Origin: Bacillota bacterium
GTDB lineage: Bacteria > Bacillota > Clostridia > Peptostreptococcales > Anaerovoracaceae
DNA length: 5,067 nt
Assembly (NCBI GenBank): GCA_016283945.1
Contig: JAEENW010000215.1
Coordinates: forward strand, 1 to 5,067
Direction: 5' to 3'
Shown: in pieces, positions 1 to 4,342 of the stretch
How the letters are laid out: every line of letters begins with the position of its first letter
Numbering within the stretch: the first letter of the stretch is position 1
Made by a program: the position numbers and the translations under genes
Notes under the pieces: generated by a model
The model's input: only the letters and a program-made list of their open reading frames with translations
The model's database searches: none
Told to the model about the DNA's origin: nothing

Positions 1-317
1 AGGTCCGCTCCGCCGACCATCCCGCGGAGATCTTCGCGCACGCCTCGGACATGCTGAGCCTCGTCGAGAGGCGCCCGATCCGGCTCATAGGCGTGGGCAT
101 ATACGACCTCTCGCCGGAGCTCGCGCTGCAGCTCAGCTTCGACGACGTCTTCTCGGACGCGGCGCAACCGGACGAGCAGCTAGGCAGCCTGCTCGATGAT
201 CTAGGCGAGCGCTACGGCCTGGACTTCAGGGGCAACGCGGACAAGCTCGCGCAGACCGGAGTGCTTCACCGCACGGTGGAATATATGAGGAAGCGCGCCG
301 CCGCGGCGAAGGAGTGA
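1..317 (+). CDS. dinB: Y-family DNA polymerase (DinB/Pol IV-like), C-terminal fragment
   Basis: This is the 3' part of a gene that begins before the window. The reading frame is open from base 3 and ends at TGA 315-317, leaving about 104 residues. The visible stretch RPIRLIGVGIYDLS followed by LQLSF matches the last strands of the little-finger domain of Y-family lesion-bypass polymerases (Pol IV/DinB, UmuC), where RPIRLLGV-like sequence and a following QLSLF-like segment are typical. The palm and catalytic carboxylates lie outside the window, so activity cannot be judged. The protein ends in a basic, Ala-rich tail (RKRAAAAKE) with no clear terminal clamp-binding motif; QLSF is the nearest thing to one. 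In the family, these enzymes copy past damaged bases and are often SOS-induced. DinB is preferred over UmuC/UvrX relatives only on general resemblance. An ATG at 51 is internal to the domain and is not a real start. Confidence 0.8.
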   Translation, partial: VRSADHPAEIFAHASDMLSLVERRPIRLIGVGIYDLSPELALQLSFDDVFSDAAQPDEQLGSLLDDLGERYGLDFRGNADKLAQTGVLHRTVEYMRKRAAAAKE

Positions 318-386
318 ACGCCTGTCCCACCTCGCCGCATGCCTGCAGGAAGGCCGCGAAAACTGTGCAATATCAATGCTTTTGCG

Positions 387-406
387 GCGTAAACGAGCGT
401 TTACGC
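387..406. repeat. Perfect inverted repeat, operator-like (copy 1)
   Basis: Arms gcgtaaac (387-394) and gtttacgc (399-406) are exact reverse complements around the 4-base centre gagc. The element is AT-richer than its surroundings and lies 90 bp before the peptidase start. No T-tract follows, so it is unlikely to be an intrinsic terminator for the upstream polymerase gene. The form GTAAAC-N4-GTTTAC is typical of a dimeric helix-turn-helix repressor site. The regulator is unknown. Confidence 0.6.
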
Positions 407-416
407 AGAACGCGCT

Positions 417-430
417 GAACGAGCGTTTAC
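417..430. repeat. Partial second copy of the palindrome (copy 2)
   Basis: The 13 bases aacgagcgtttac at 418-430 repeat 392-404 exactly, 26 bp downstream. Its left arm is degraded (TGAAC instead of GTAAAC), but GAAC-N4-GTTT symmetry remains. This also resembles the Gram-positive LexA box (CGAAC-RNRY-GTTYG), with mismatches only at the outer bases. The two spaced copies suggest cooperative binding by one regulator ahead of the peptidase gene. This is inference from pattern alone. Confidence 0.5.
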
Positions 431-434
431 CACG

Positions 435-447
435 CTGGCACCGCCAG
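435..447. other. Small GC hairpin in the peptidase leader
   Basis: Arms ctggc (435-439) and gccag (443-447) form a perfect 5-bp stem with a 3-base loop, 50 bases before the peptidase ATG. It could be part of the 5' UTR if transcription starts near the palindromes. No T-run follows it. Such a short stem can occur by chance in GC-rich DNA. Apart from this and the palindromes, the 318-496 gap shows no convincing promoter, the best AT-rich patch being around 369-377. Confidence 0.3.
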
Positions 448-483
448 ACACCGACCCGTCAACCCGATCACCGATCTATGAAT

Positions 484-490
484 AAAGGAG
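484..490 (+). promoter_or_regulatory. Ribosome binding site of the peptidase gene
   Basis: AAAGGAG lies 6 bases before ATG 497. The good match and spacing fix 497 as the start. An upstream ATG at 478 is out of frame and has no such site. Confidence 0.85.
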
Positions 491-496
491 AACGAA

Positions 497-1735
497 ATGA
501 ACAAGAAGCAGATGAAGAAGATCCTCACTGACATGGCCCATACCCGCGTCAGCTGCACCGCGCAGGAGAAGGAAGCGGCCGAATACCTCGCCGCCCGCTG
601 CGAGGAGCTCGGCGTCAAGGCGCGCCTCGAGTCCTTCGGAGTGGAGACCGGCGACGTGAGCTTCGCCTCTCTGAAGGCGGACGGCAGCGACGTGCCCTGC
701 ACCGGCTACAAGCTCTGCGGCAGCGGCAGCGTCAAGGCGCAGTTCCTCTACCTCCCGCATCTCGACAAGGCCTCGCTCGCCGAGGCGAAGGGCAAGATCG
801 TGATGGTCGACGGCTACCTCGGCCTCTTCCCCTACAAGGATATCGTGGACGCCGGCGCGCTGGGCTTCATCACCTACGACGGAAACGTGCGCTATGCCGA
901 CCGCGATATCGACAGCAGGGCTGTAAGGGCCGATCTGGCCGAGGGCAGGAAGATACTCGGAGTCAACGTCAACGCGAAGGACGCCGCGAAGCTCGTCAAG
1001 GCCGCCCCGAAGGAGATCGAGATCCGCGTCGAGCAGAAGGAATACACCGGAGAGTCCCACAACGTCGTCGCGGAGCTTCCCGGAGAGAGCGACGAGTGGA
1101 TCGTCCTCACCGCCCACTACGATTCGACCCCGCTCTCGCCCGGAGTCTGGGACAACATGAGCGGCTGCGTCGGCATCCTGGGCATGCTCGAGGCCGCGGC
1201 CAAGGCCTCCAGGGATAAAAAGCTCAGATACGGCGTGCGCCTGGTGTTCTGCGGAAGCGAGGAGAGGGGCCTGCTCGGCTCCAAGGCCTACGTCGCGGCT
1301 CACGAGGCTGAGCTCGGCAAGGTCGCCCTCAACATCAACCTCGACATGATAGGCTCCGCCATGGGCAAGTTCATCGCTGTCGTCAGCGCCGAGAAGCAGC
1401 TGGTCGACTTCATCAAATACTACAGCGTGCTCGAGGGCTGGAGCATCGAGGCCAGAAGCGGCGTGTATTCCAGCGATTCCACGCCCTTCGCGGACAAGGG
1501 CGTTCCCGCGGTCTCCTTCGCGAGGATCGCGACCGCCAACCAGGCGACGATCCACGGCCGCTACGACACCATGGAGGTCATGTCCATGCCGCAGCTCGAG
1601 AAGGACATCGACTTCCTCTCGGCCTTCGCGCTCAGGTTCATCGGCGCTCCCGCCTGCCCGGTGGGACGCGAGATGCCCGACGACGTCAAGAAGCAGCTCG
1701 ACGAGTACCTCGGAAGGAAGCGCAAGGACCAGTAA
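497..1735 (+). CDS. M28-family zinc aminopeptidase with PA-like insert
   Basis: This 412-residue protein is a probable cytoplasmic aminopeptidase using two zinc ions. The M28 ligand set can be read in order: His207 (in AHYDS) with Asp209 beside it, bridging Asp219 (in WDNMSG), the Glu255-Glu256 pair (in SEERGLLGS; Glu255 as general base, Glu256 as ligand), Asp283 (in NLDMIG) and His353 (in ATIHGRYDT). Residues about 70-180 lie between the N-terminal segment and the catalytic core. They include GKIVMVDG and DAGALGFITYDGN, which look like a protease-associated (PA) domain. The N-terminus is charged (MNKKQMKK) without a hydrophobic stretch, so there is no signal peptide or lipobox, unlike many secreted M28 enzymes. 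Release of N-terminal residues from peptides is inferred from the family, and the substrate is unknown. The gene appears to stand alone, with long gaps on both sides and palindromic repeats at both ends. No catalytic residue is missing. Confidence 0.9.
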   Translation: MNKKQMKKILTDMAHTRVSCTAQEKEAAEYLAARCEELGVKARLESFGVETGDVSFASLKADGSDVPCTGYKLCGSGSVKAQFLYLPHLDKASLAEAKGKIVMVDGYLGLFPYKDIVDAGALGFITYDGNVRYADRDIDSRAVRADLAEGRKILGVNVNAKDAAKLVKAAPKEIEIRVEQKEYTGESHNVVAELPGESDEWIVLTAHYDSTPLSPGVWDNMSGCVGILGMLEAAAKASRDKKLRYGVRLVFCGSEERGLLGSKAYVAAHEAELGKVALNINLDMIGSAMGKFIAVVSAEKQLVDFIKYYSVLEGWSIEARSGVYSSDSTPFADKGVPAVSFARIATANQATIHGRYDTMEVMSMPQLEKDIDFLSAFALRFIGAPACPVGREMPDDVKKQLDEYLGRKRKDQ

Positions 1736-1747
1736 ACGACCGTTTCC
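1732..1747. repeat. Third copy of the palindrome, over the peptidase stop codon
   Basis: GTAAAC-GACC-GTTTCC has the same design as 389-404 (GTAAAC-GAGC-GTTTAC), with two base differences. The peptidase stop codon TAA (1733-1735) lies inside its left arm. Three related elements flanking one gene suggest either a dispersed small repeat or a looping operator. Chance is also possible, because this copy is less symmetric. Confidence 0.4.
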
Positions 1748-1798
1748 GCGCCTCGCGGAGGGCTTTCAGCCCCCGGCCGCGTGTACTGAAAGCCTTTC
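1745..1798 (+). terminator. Hairpins after the peptidase gene, weak terminator candidate
   Basis: Arms ggctttcag (1761-1769) and ctgaaagcc (1786-1794) are exact reverse complements across a 16-base GC-rich loop. The stem extends outward through G-U and A-U pairs to about 1757/1798. A shorter competing hairpin tccgcg/cgcgga (1745-1750 and 1754-1759) overlaps its left foot. No proper T-run follows, only cttt within the stem end, so this is a non-canonical or Rho-assisted terminator at best. The stem may also protect the 3' end of the transcript. Confidence 0.45.
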
Positions 1799-1865
1799 CT
1801 CGCCCCGGGAGCTTCCGAAGCCGCGCCGCGGCCCCGAAAAGCTTTGAAACTGCCGCAAAAAGCGC

Positions 1866-1894
1866 TTGCATTCGAACGTACGCGCATATATAAT
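1866..1894 (+). promoter_or_regulatory. Sigma-70-type promoter of rpsF-ssb-rpsR
   Basis: TTGCAT (1866-1871) and a perfect TATAAT (1889-1894) are separated by 17 bp. Transcription would start near 1901, giving a leader of about 70 bases before rpsF. The −35 is only partial, but the −10 and spacing are ideal, and the site lies just before a highly expressed ribosomal operon. The palindrome AAGCGCTT (1860-1867) abuts the −35, and CGTACG lies in the spacer. Either could be a contact site, with no further support. Confidence 0.75.
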
Positions 1895-1907
1895 ATCAAG
1901 GCATTCG

Positions 1908-1953
1908 CATATGGCGGATATTTCTCTGCTGCGCGCAAATCGCAGCCATTATG
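1908..1953 (+). promoter_or_regulatory. Structured rpsF leader, possible S6:S18 autoregulatory site
   Basis: A stem can be drawn from catatggc (1908-1915) to gccattatg (1945-1953), eight pairs with a single bulged T at 1950. Inside it, tgcg (1930-1933) pairs with cgca (1941-1944) around a 7-base loop, leaving a large one-sided bulge (1916-1929). The structure ends a few bases before the rpsF ribosome binding site, well placed to affect translation. rpsF leaders in several phyla are known to carry a motif bound by the S6:S18 complex. I cannot confirm that the conserved bulge bases of that motif are present here, so the assignment rests on position and foldability. Confidence 0.35.
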
Positions 1954-1960
1954 ACCACAG

Positions 1961-1967
1961 GGAGGTG
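1961..1967 (+). promoter_or_regulatory. Strong ribosome binding site of rpsF
   Basis: GGAGGTG is a near-perfect anti-16S match, 5 bases before ATG 1973. It fixes the start and fits the high expression expected for a ribosomal protein. Confidence 0.85.
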
Positions 1968-1972
1968 AAGAC

Positions 1973-2257
1973 ATGAATAAGTACGAGCTGCTCTTCGTTC
2001 TCGACCCGACCCTCGAGGAGACCGCGAAGACCGCTGCCGTCGATACCGTTAAGGGCATCATCGCGGCTGACGGCGAGGTCACTGAGGTGAACGAGTGGGG
2101 ACTCAGAAAGCTTGCTTATCCTATTCAGAAGAAGACCGAAGGTTACTACGTGGTGATGCAGTTCACCGCTGGCCCCGCTCTTCCGAAGGAACTGGATAGA
2201 AGGCTCAGGATCTCGGATAGCTGCATGAGACACATCATCGTTAACAAGGATGAGTAG
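1973..2257 (+). CDS. rpsF: 30S ribosomal protein S6
   Basis: This 94-residue protein has the usual bacterial S6 length and signatures. It opens with YELLFVLDP (residues 4-12, the first beta strand), has the central EWGLRKLAYPI (41-51) followed by EGYYVVMQF (56-64), and ends with LRISDSCMRHIIV (78-90). S6 binds the central domain of 16S rRNA as a heterodimer with S18, whose gene lies two positions downstream. Translation starts from a strong ribosome binding site, and the gene is first in a three-gene operon behind a TATAAT promoter. The stop TAG (2255-2257) is 14 bases before the ssb start. Codon choice is less GC-extreme than in the flanking genes (for example GTT, GCT, CCT and AGA), as expected for a highly expressed gene. 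Confidence 0.97.
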   Translation: MNKYELLFVLDPTLEETAKTAAVDTVKGIIAADGEVTEVNEWGLRKLAYPIQKKTEGYYVVMQFTAGPALPKELDRRLRISDSCMRHIIVNKDE

Positions 2258-2265
2258 AAAAGGAG
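2258..2265 (+). promoter_or_regulatory. Ribosome binding site of ssb
   Basis: AAAAGGAG starts directly after the rpsF stop and is 6 bases before ATG 2272. The tight spacing supports co-transcription of ssb with rpsF and fixes the start. Confidence 0.85.
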
Positions 2266-2271
2266 TTCATT

Positions 2272-2685
2272 ATGAATTCAGTACAGCTGATCGGAAGATT
2301 GACCAGAGATCCGTCCACTAGTTACGGAGCCGCGTCTCAGACCGCGGTATGCAGATTCACCATTGCCATCGACAGAGGCAAGGACCGCAACGGCGAGGAC
2401 AGGGGAGCTGATTTCCCCAGCATCGTCTGCTTCGGCAAGACCGCCGAGCTCGTAGAGAAGTACATGACCAAGGGTCGCCTGGTGGGCATCACCGGACGCA
2501 TCCAGACCGGAAGCTACGAGAGAGACGGCCAGAAGGTCTACACCACTGACATTATCGCTGACAGGGTGGAGTTCCTCGACAGGGGGGACCGCAGCGGCAA
2601 TTCTTCCTATTCAAATTCCGGGACAGAGCAGGATGAACCGATCCCCGGCTTCAGCAAGCTGACGGACGACGATATCCCGTTCTAG
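2272..2685 (+). CDS. ssb: Single-stranded DNA-binding protein
   Basis: This 137-residue SSB coats single-stranded DNA during replication, recombination and repair and recruits partner enzymes. The OB fold covers about residues 1-103. It opens with MNSVQLIGRLTRDP and contains CRFTIAIDR (27-35), DFPSIVCFGKTAELVEKYMTKG (48-69), GITGRIQTGSYERDGQKVY (72-90) and the closing strand TTDIIADRVEFL. A short, flexible Ser/Asn/Asp-rich linker (about 104-128) leads to the acidic tip DDDIPF (132-137). This is the classical partner-binding tail and shows that the gene is intact. The linker is short, so the protein is smaller than E. coli SSB. The gene sits between rpsF and rpsR, the usual arrangement in Firmicutes and Actinobacteria. 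The stop TAG 2683-2685 is backed by a second in-frame TAG at 2692-2694. Confidence 0.97.
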   Translation: MNSVQLIGRLTRDPSTSYGAASQTAVCRFTIAIDRGKDRNGEDRGADFPSIVCFGKTAELVEKYMTKGRLVGITGRIQTGSYERDGQKVYTTDIIADRVEFLDRGDRSGNSSYSNSGTEQDEPIPGFSKLTDDDIPF

Positions 2686-2696
2686 ATTCTTTAGAT

Positions 2697-2703
2697 TAGG
2701 AGA
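2697..2703 (+). promoter_or_regulatory. Ribosome binding site of rpsR
   Basis: TAGGAGA lies 6 bases before ATG 2710, in the 24-base gap after ssb. It decides the start of the S18 gene. Confidence 0.8.
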
Positions 2704-2709
2704 TAAGCG

Positions 2710-2970
2710 ATGGAAAGAGATAATTTTAAGAAGAAGAGCTTCGGCGGCGGAATGCACAAGAAAAAGGTGTGCCAGTACTGCGCCGACAAGACTCTTACGG
2801 TAGACTACAAGGACACCGAGAACCTCAAGAAGTACATCACCGAGCGCGGCAAGATCCTTCCCAGAAGGGTGACCGGCGCCTGCGCGATGCACCAGAGGGA
2901 GATCGTAAAGGCTATCAAGAGGGCCAGGACCGTGGCTCTGCTGCCTTTCGACGCGGACAAGAACAGCTAA
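2710..2970 (+). CDS. rpsR: 30S ribosomal protein S18, zinc-binding (C+) type
   Basis: This 86-residue S18 pairs with S6 on the 30S platform. The core reads KKKVCQYCADK (17-27), then VDYKDTENLKKYITERGKILPRR (31-53), TGACAMHQREIVKAIKRAR (55-73) and the ending ALLPF. Cys21, Cys24, Cys58 and His61 form a CX2C...CX2H set, the zinc-ribbon pattern known for the C+ version of S18. Zinc-free copies lose these residues. The N-terminus is basic (ERDNFKKKSFGGG), as is common in Gram-positive S18. This is the last gene of the rpsF-ssb-rpsR operon, with an intrinsic terminator starting 20 bases after its stop. No rplI follows, unlike many proteobacterial and actinobacterial versions of this cluster. Confidence 0.97.
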   Translation: MERDNFKKKSFGGGMHKKKVCQYCADKTLTVDYKDTENLKKYITERGKILPRRVTGACAMHQREIVKAIKRARTVALLPFDADKNS

Positions 2971-2990
2971 ACAGTTCAGTTCGAAGCCAG

Positions 2991-3024
2991 AACGCTTCCG
3001 GGAACGCTCCCGGAGGCGTTTTTT
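2991..3024 (+). terminator. Strong intrinsic terminator of the rpsF operon
   Basis: The arms 2991-3003 (aacgcttccggga) and 3008-3020 (tcccggaggcgtt) pair over 13 positions with one U-G pair and a 4-base loop. A run of six T (3019-3024) follows, partly inside the stem foot. Just downstream, aaaagc (3031-3036) and gctttt (3050-3055) form a weaker second inverted repeat ending in Ts, possibly a backup. The position 20 bases after rpsR closes that operon and separates it from the membrane genes. Confidence 0.93.
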
Positions 3025-3090
3025 ACGCTCAAAAGCCGCGCGCAGGCCCGCTTTTTATCTCTGACGGGAGCGCCGGAGCCTGTTTCCGTG

Positions 3091-3096
3091 TATAAT
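3091..3096 (+). promoter_or_regulatory. Possible −10 element for the membrane operon
   Basis: A perfect TATAAT lies between the rpsR terminator and the next gene, with TG directly before it. No recognisable −35 is seen 16-18 bp upstream, where the sequence is GC-rich. The predicted start point near 3103 would leave a very short leader before ATG 3119 and would not cover ATG 3095. The ribosome binding site (about 3104-3108) would then lie at the very 5' end of the mRNA. Confidence 0.4.
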
Positions 3097-3103
3097 GAGC
3101 GGT

Positions 3104-3108
3104 AAGGA
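3104..3108 (+). promoter_or_regulatory. Ribosome binding site deciding the 3119 start
   Basis: AAGGA is 10 bases before ATG 3119. The in-frame ATG at 3095 has no Shine-Dalgarno sequence ahead of it and overlaps the TATAAT hexamer. The downstream start is therefore preferred. Confidence 0.5.
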
Positions 3109-3118
3109 CACGCACGCC

Positions 3119-4342
3119 ATGAGATTCGACACGCTGAACAAAAAACCGAAGCTTTACAACATCGCCGCGCTGAGCTGCGCGGTGCTTGCCGCGGTCTTTT
3201 TCATGGACAGGGCGCAGGGGGACTTTCCCGAGCTCGCGGTGAACACGCTGCTCATCGCCTACACGGCGCTCGTCATAGTCCTGCTCGTGAGGGCGTTCTT
3301 CAGGCAGCTCCGCTACAACCCCTATTCCTACAACTCCATCTACTACTCGGGCTTCGCCATATTCTCGGCCGCGGTGCTCGCGATGTTCATCACCCTCCGG
3401 CAGGCGCTATACCTTGACAACGGCTTCAGCGAGACGGAGCGCATGTTGCACGTGCTCAGGAGCTCGGCGATGAACTACATGGTATACACCTCGCCCTTCA
3501 TCCTGCTGTTCGCGCTCGCGCTTTTTATCTCGAACATCGCCCTCATAAGGCACGAGGGCCGCAGATTCGTCAACATTCTCGGCATAATCCTCGCGTTCCT
3601 GGTCGTCGCGGCGCCTCTGGCGATCTTTCGCTTCGACTATTACGCGATGGGCAGCGAGTACGAGGTCATGATACATGACGTCGCGGCGAACCTAATGGCC
3701 GCCGTCTACCTCTACTTCGAGTGCATGATAGTCGGGACCATCATCTCGGCCCTGCTCGTAGCGCGCTACGAGCCAGAAAAGGACAAGGACGCCGTCATCA
3801 TACTCGGCTGCGGCATGAGGCAGGACGGGACTCCGACCCCGCTGCTGCGCGGAAGGATAGACCGGGCGCTCGGATTCGCCCGCGCCCAGAAGGAGCAGGG
3901 CGGGAAGGACATGTACTTCGTCACCTCCGGCGGGAAGGGACCGAACGAGCCCATCTCCGAGAGCGCCTGCATGAAGCGCTATCTCATGGAGCAGGGCGTT
4001 CCGGAGGAGATGATCATCGAGGAGGACCGCTCGACGAGCACCTTCGAGAACATGAAGTTCTCCAAGGAGAGGCTCGCGGAGCGCGGCCTGCTCCGGCCGG
4101 ACGCGAAGATAGCCTTCTCGACCACGAATTACCACGTATTCAGGAGCGGCCTCTGCGCCAGGCGCGTCAAGATGCGCGCCCAGGGCATGGGCGCGAAGAC
4201 CAGGTGGTGGTTCTGGCCGAACGCCGCCGTGCGCGAGTTCGTCGGGCTGCTCACGGAGCACCGCCTCAAGCAGGCGCTGATATTCACCGGCATGCTCATC
4301 TTCTACGCGGCCGTGACCGTCGCGTCGTACAGGGTGCTGTGA
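3119..4342 (+). CDS. Multi-TM membrane protein with DUF218 (SanA/YdcF/ElyC-like) domain
   Basis: From ATG 3119 the protein has 407 residues. ATG 3095 would add 8 residues but lacks a ribosome binding site. About six hydrophobic segments come first (roughly residues 13-30, 40-60, 77-97, 122-142, 149-170 and 189-215). A soluble DUF218 domain follows (about 224-372), then a final membrane segment (about 385-404). DUF218 features are DAVIILGCG (224-232), LLRGRIDRAL, TSGGKG (269-274), an acidic SES site near 281, EDRSTSTFENM (302-312) and TTNYHVFRSG (335-344). The family includes SanA, YdcF and ElyC, linked to envelope integrity and polyprenyl-lipid or peptidoglycan precursor handling, with chemistry not settled. 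Location in the cytoplasmic membrane is clear; the activity is not. Its stop overlaps the start of a predicted lipid kinase gene, which supports a role in lipid-carrier metabolism. Confidence 0.8.
   Translation: MRFDTLNKKPKLYNIAALSCAVLAAVFFMDRAQGDFPELAVNTLLIAYTALVIVLLVRAFFRQLRYNPYSYNSIYYSGFAIFSAAVLAMFITLRQALYLDNGFSETERMLHVLRSSAMNYMVYTSPFILLFALALFISNIALIRHEGRRFVNILGIILAFLVVAAPLAIFRFDYYAMGSEYEVMIHDVAANLMAAVYLYFECMIVGTIISALLVARYEPEKDKDAVIILGCGMRQDGTPTPLLRGRIDRALGFARAQKEQGGKDMYFVTSGGKGPNEPISESACMKRYLMEQGVPEEMIIEEDRSTSTFENMKFSKERLAERGLLRPDAKIAFSTTNYHVFRSGLCARRVKMRAQGMGAKTRWWFWPNAAVREFVGLLTEHRLKQALIFTGMLIFYAAVTVASYRVL

Noticed and set aside
478..531. 17-codon upstream open frame overlapping the peptidase start
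   Set aside because: Its ATG at 478 has no ribosome binding site, and the peptide is only the out-of-frame reading of the Shine-Dalgarno region and the first Lys/Glu codons.
476..1555. Long open frame on the minus strand opposite the peptidase gene
   Set aside because: Its translation is repetitive in Ala, Gly, Asp and Val with no domain, as expected for the antisense of a GC-rich gene. The + strand has full M28 motifs and a ribosome binding site.
1873..1886. LexA-box-like sequence in the spacer of the rpsF promoter (CGAACGTACGCGC)
   Set aside because: Only the left half and centre match the Gram-positive SOS box; the right half reads GCGC instead of GTTC. SOS control of ssb would be interesting but is not supported.
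1868..1907. Direct repeat GCATTCG at 1868-1874 and 1901-1907 around the −10 of the rpsF promoter
   Set aside because: Seven bases 33 bp apart in a short intergenic region could be chance; no symmetry or third copy supports a binding site.
3031..3055. Second inverted repeat aaaagc/gctttt after the rpsR terminator
   Set aside because: Only six pairs with a 13-base loop and a broken T-run; at most a backup to the strong terminator just upstream, so it is not listed separately.
2769..3095. Second + strand open frame overlapping rpsR and the terminator
   Set aside because: It runs through the S18 coding sequence in another frame and across the intrinsic terminator, with no ribosome binding site and no known motif.
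3721..4341. In-frame extension upstream of the lipid kinase start
   Set aside because: The frame is open far back into the DUF218 gene, but the sequence there is Arg/His/Gly-rich with no resemblance to the kinase family. ATG 4342 with the TGATG overlap starts exactly where family-like hydrophobic sequence begins.
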